15,207 nt of DNA from Oscillospiraceae bacterium (GTDB taxonomy: Bacteria > Bacillota > Clostridia > Oscillospirales > Oscillospiraceae). The stretch is taken from the NCBI GenBank assembly GCA_016297855.1, contig JAEDFW010000038.1, forward strand, positions 1 to 15,207, read 5' to 3'. The translations under genes and the position numbers were made by a program. Every line of letters starts with the position of its first letter. Within the stretch, counting starts at the first letter, position 1. Of this stretch, positions 12,713 through 15,207 are shown piece after piece. The notes beneath the pieces are model-generated. The model was not told the origin of the DNA. It saw nothing but the letters and a program-made list of their open reading frames with translations, and searched no databases.

Positions 12713-15207
12713 ATGAAACATCATACTTGCACCCGCCTGCTGAGTCTGGTGCTTGCCGTCGTCATGGCGCTGTCGCTTCTAAGCGTCGCAGCCTTTGCGG
12801 CAGATGTGCCTGATTACGCGCATCTGGAGATCGGCACAGCTTCCGGCCAGCCGGGCGATACCGTAAAGATCCCGGTTTACATGAAAGGCATCAAGGACGG
12901 CCAGAGATGCCGCGGCTTTGACACGACCGTCGAGCTGGGCGAAAACCTGACGCTCGAGGGCGCGGAATGGACCGATCTGGTCAGCGGCTTCGGCTATAAA
13001 ATCTGCAACAAGGACAGCGGCTATCTGAATGCTGTTGACATGATGAACAGTGGCTTCCGCATCACGGAGAATGGCAAGCTCTGTGACCTGCTGGTCAAGA
13101 TCGCAGACGGCGCGACGACGGTCGGCACTGTGAATCTGACCAATGTCAACATCAGCGGCGAAACCTCTGAGGATTTTCTGAACTCTACCGACGGAAAAAC
13201 GAGCGGCAAGGATCCGAACGCCGTCGTGACACCCACGGATGAAAACGGCAACCCTGTCTCCGTCATCTCCATCAAGCAGACCGCCAGCTTCACCATGAAG
13301 GTCGAGGCTGACAAGACCTCCGTCACCGCAGGCGAGGACGTCACCGTCACCGTCAAGGTCGAAGGCGGCGATTTCGTCGGCGCAGCAGCCAAGCTGGCCT
13401 ACGACAGCAGTAAGTTTGCCATCAAGACCCCCGACACCGGCACCGGCTGGAGCAAAACCTCCAACGGCTATGCTTATTACAATGTTGCGGCAGACCAGAG
13501 TGCCACCCTCGGCACCTTCGTCTTCACCGCGCTTGCCCAGGCAGAAGAAGTCACCGGCTCCTTCACGCTGAGCGATACCTACTGTGAAGAGACATGGGAC
13601 AGCGGCGCTTCTGCTGACGTTGCGACCCCCTGCGCCAACAACGGCAAGGTCGACGTCACCATCGCCCTGAAGACCGATCTGGACGTAACGGCTGAAAACA
13701 AGACCGTCACCTACAACGGCACTGAACAGGCGTTCAACGAAGTTACCTGCTCCGTCGAGGGCGCGACCATCGCCTACGGCGAAACTGAAGGTACTTACGA
13801 TCTGGCCACTGTTCCCAGCAAGACCGACGTCGGTACTTACACCCTCTACTACAAGGTCACGGTCCCCGGCTACGCCCCCAAAACCGGCAGCTACACCCTG
13901 ACCATCAATCCCGCCTCTATCGAGTACACGGCAACTGGCTTCGACGGAACGTATGACGGCGCAAATCATACGATTACTGTCACCGTCACCAAGCCCGCCA
14001 ATGCCGTTATCACTTACAGCGACGAAGAAAACGGCACGTACACAGACACTGCTCCCGCGTATTCCCAAGCCAACACCAACGCAACAGTCTGGTTCAAGAT
14101 CACCGCAGGCAGCAACTATGTTGATGTCAAGGACAGCAGAACCGTTAAGATCAACGAAGCGGACATGGACATCCAGATCACTGCCAACGAGCGCGTGACC
14201 TATGACGGTCAGCCGCACGTTTCCGCCACCATCAACAAGCTGATACCCAGCGGTGCGACCATCAGCTATATGTGGGACACGACCGAGGTTGGTAACGGTC
14301 AGATCCCCAGCTTCACCGACGCTGGCACATACGTGATTAACTGGACGGCTATGCGCAGCGGCTACAAGGTCAAGACCGGCAGCTACACCTTCATCATCGA
14401 CAAGGCTAATATTGACGTCAACAGCTATTCCATCGCTGCCAACGACGATGTCAACTACGACGGCAATGCCCATGCCTCTGCAACCGCAAACATCCCCGAG
14501 GGCATGACTGTCACCTACACCTACGGCGGCCAGACCTACAACGAGATTCCGTCCTTCACGGAAATCGGCACCTACGCGGTCAGCTACACCGTCTCCGCAG
14601 GCAACAACTACAACAATGCGACCGGCTCCTACACCTTCACCATCAAGGACGGCACCATCGAAGCCAGCAGCACCGGCTATAACGGCTCCTATGACGGCAA
14701 TTCCCACAGCATCACCGTGAACGTCGCCAAGCCCGAGGGCACGACGATCGAGTACCGCACCAGCGAAGAAGCTGCGTGGAGCACCACCAACCCCACCTTC
14801 ACTAATGTCGGCACCTACACGGTCTACTGGCAGGTCACGAAGACCGGCTATACCGCTGCATCCGGTTCCGACACCGTCAACATCACCAAGGCCACGCTCA
14901 CCGGCTATTCCGTCACCGCAAATCCTGATGCCACCTATGACGGCGAAGCTCATGCATCTGCCACTGTAACGCTCCCAGAAGGTGCAACCATTTCCTACAC
15001 CTGCAACGAAGTGGAGTACAACGCTGTTCCCAGCTTCACCGATGTCGGTACCTACACCGTCAGCTACACCATCACCGCAGGCGGCAACTACAACGACGTG
15101 ACCGGCTCCTACACCTTCACCATCAAGAAAGGCACCCTCGACGTCACTGGCACGGATTACACCGGCGAGTATGACGGACAGGCTCACACCATCACCGTCA
15201 CCGCACC
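12713..15207 (+). CDS. Large secreted scaffoldin-like protein: cohesin-like pair and MBG-type repeats, 3' end beyond window
   Basis: The frame is open from the ATG at 12713 to the window edge, giving 831 or more residues. AAGGAAGAG lies 6-7 bases before the start. The signal peptide covers residues 1-29 (LLSLVLAVVMALSLLSVAAF). Two cohesin-like domains follow: about 33-180 (DYAHLEIGTAS, VKIPVYMKGI) and about 185-320 (FTMKVEADKTSV, LAYDSSKFAI), homologous to the pair in the gene at 8531. From about residue 322 come at least six MBG-type beta domains of about 80 residues, each with a YDG/YNG motif, a GTYTV-like strand and a final SYTFTI-like strand. A dockerin, sortase signal or S-layer domain may lie beyond the window. 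It is a candidate main scaffold or wall-spanning stalk for the dockerin proteins upstream. A long minus-strand frame over this gene is only its antisense shadow. Confidence 0.82.
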   Translation, partial: MKHHTCTRLLSLVLAVVMALSLLSVAAFAADVPDYAHLEIGTASGQPGDTVKIPVYMKGIKDGQRCRGFDTTVELGENLTLEGAEWTDLVSGFGYKICNKDSGYLNAVDMMNSGFRITENGKLCDLLVKIADGATTVGTVNLTNVNISGETSEDFLNSTDGKTSGKDPNAVVTPTDENGNPVSVISIKQTASFTMKVEADKTSVTAGEDVTVTVKVEGGDFVGAAAKLAYDSSKFAIKTPDTGTGWSKTSNGYAYYNVAADQSATLGTFVFTALAQAEEVTGSFTLSDTYCEETWDSGASADVATPCANNGKVDVTIALKTDLDVTAENKTVTYNGTEQAFNEVTCSVEGATIAYGETEGTYDLATVPSKTDVGTYTLYYKVTVPGYAPKTGSYTLTINPASIEYTATGFDGTYDGANHTITVTVTKPANAVITYSDEENGTYTDTAPAYSQANTNATVWFKITAGSNYVDVKDSRTVKINEADMDIQITANERVTYDGQPHVSATINKLIPSGATISYMWDTTEVGNGQIPSFTDAGTYVINWTAMRSGYKVKTGSYTFIIDKANIDVNSYSIAANDDVNYDGNAHASATANIPEGMTVTYTYGGQTYNEIPSFTEIGTYAVSYTVSAGNNYNNATGSYTFTIKDGTIEASSTGYNGSYDGNSHSITVNVAKPEGTTIEYRTSEEAAWSTTNPTFTNVGTYTVYWQVTKTGYTAASGSDTVNITKATLTGYSVTANPDATYDGEAHASATVTLPEGATISYTCNEVEYNAVPSFTDVGTYTVSYTITAGGNYNDVTGSYTFTIKKGTLDVTGTDYTGEYDGQAHTITVTA
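14402..15207 (+). repeat. Two-domain higher-order repeat in the MBG region
   Basis: MBG-type units alternate in two kinds. Unit A (from residue 564, DNA 14402) and unit A' (from residue 726, DNA 14888) share AHASAT, YNEIPSFT or YNAVPSFT, and GSYTFTIK. Unit B (from residue 647, DNA 14651) and B' (from residue 807, DNA 15131) share GTYTV-type and HSITV or HTITV motifs. The period is about 480-486 bp, and DNA stretches such as ACCGGCTCCTACACCTTCAC recur exactly. This points to recent duplication of an A-B pair. The second copy is cut by the window. Confidence 0.72.

Noticed and set aside
12779..15187. An 802-residue open frame on the minus strand
   Set aside because: It lies wholly antisense to the signal-peptide, cohesin and MBG gene. 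Its sequence is low-complexity Gly/Val/Asp-rich, as expected from the complement of Thr/Val/Ala/Gly codons. It has no start context or recognisable domain.
14402..15207. Regular repeats considered as a CRISPR array
   Set aside because: The period is about 480 bp, the frame stays open, and the repeats are protein domains. There are no short repeat-spacer units anywhere in the window.

Overview
The window looks like chromosomal or integrated DNA of a gut-type Clostridia bacterium, probably Oscillospiraceae/Ruminococcaceae. This is inferred from Tn1549/ICE-type conjugation genes, secreted cohesin and dockerin proteins, Gram-positive style signal peptides and Shine-Dalgarno sites, and a GC-rich codon usage. 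Species cannot be assigned by reading alone. Every gene I accept is on the + strand.

Bases 1-2596 are the tail of a conjugation module: a DUF3991/TOPRIM protein cut by the window edge, a VirD4-type coupling ATPase and a small winged-helix protein. The three overlap one another and end at a hairpin terminator. Bases 2597-2914 hold no convincing gene, only an inverted repeat and a possible -10 element.

Bases 2915-4073 form the most notable unit. A 279-residue tyrosine recombinase is followed 13 bp later by a 306-bp segment bounded by perfect 23-bp inverted repeats (3768-3790 and 4051-4073). Each repeat is itself a recombinase-type site: two imperfect 10-bp arms around an asymmetric 6-bp spacer. 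Between them lie a good sigma-A promoter reading leftwards (TTGAAG, 17 bp, TATTAT with an upstream TG) and a strong terminator reading rightwards. I read this as an invertible promoter, a phase-variation switch, captured here in the OFF orientation. Inversion would aim the promoter at the genes to the right.

Bases 4090-7396 encode four putative zinc-binding proteins: one with three CxCDCG modules and an AP2 DNA-binding domain, two paralogues with five DUF4379-type zinc-ribbon repeats each, and a 64-residue Cys-rich protein. Bases 7457-15207 encode secreted proteins: two with cohesin-like pairs plus MBG-type repeats (one also carries a dockerin; the other runs off the window), two with C-terminal dockerins, and one decayed dockerin gene. 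No glycoside hydrolase is present, so this looks like a cell-surface protein assembly rather than a classical cellulosome.

Gaps from 4090 to the end are short (at most 87 bp) and none holds a convincing terminator. One switch could therefore control the whole run, giving a subpopulation that displays the cohesin-dockerin complex. That link is inference. The switch architecture itself is read directly from the sequence.
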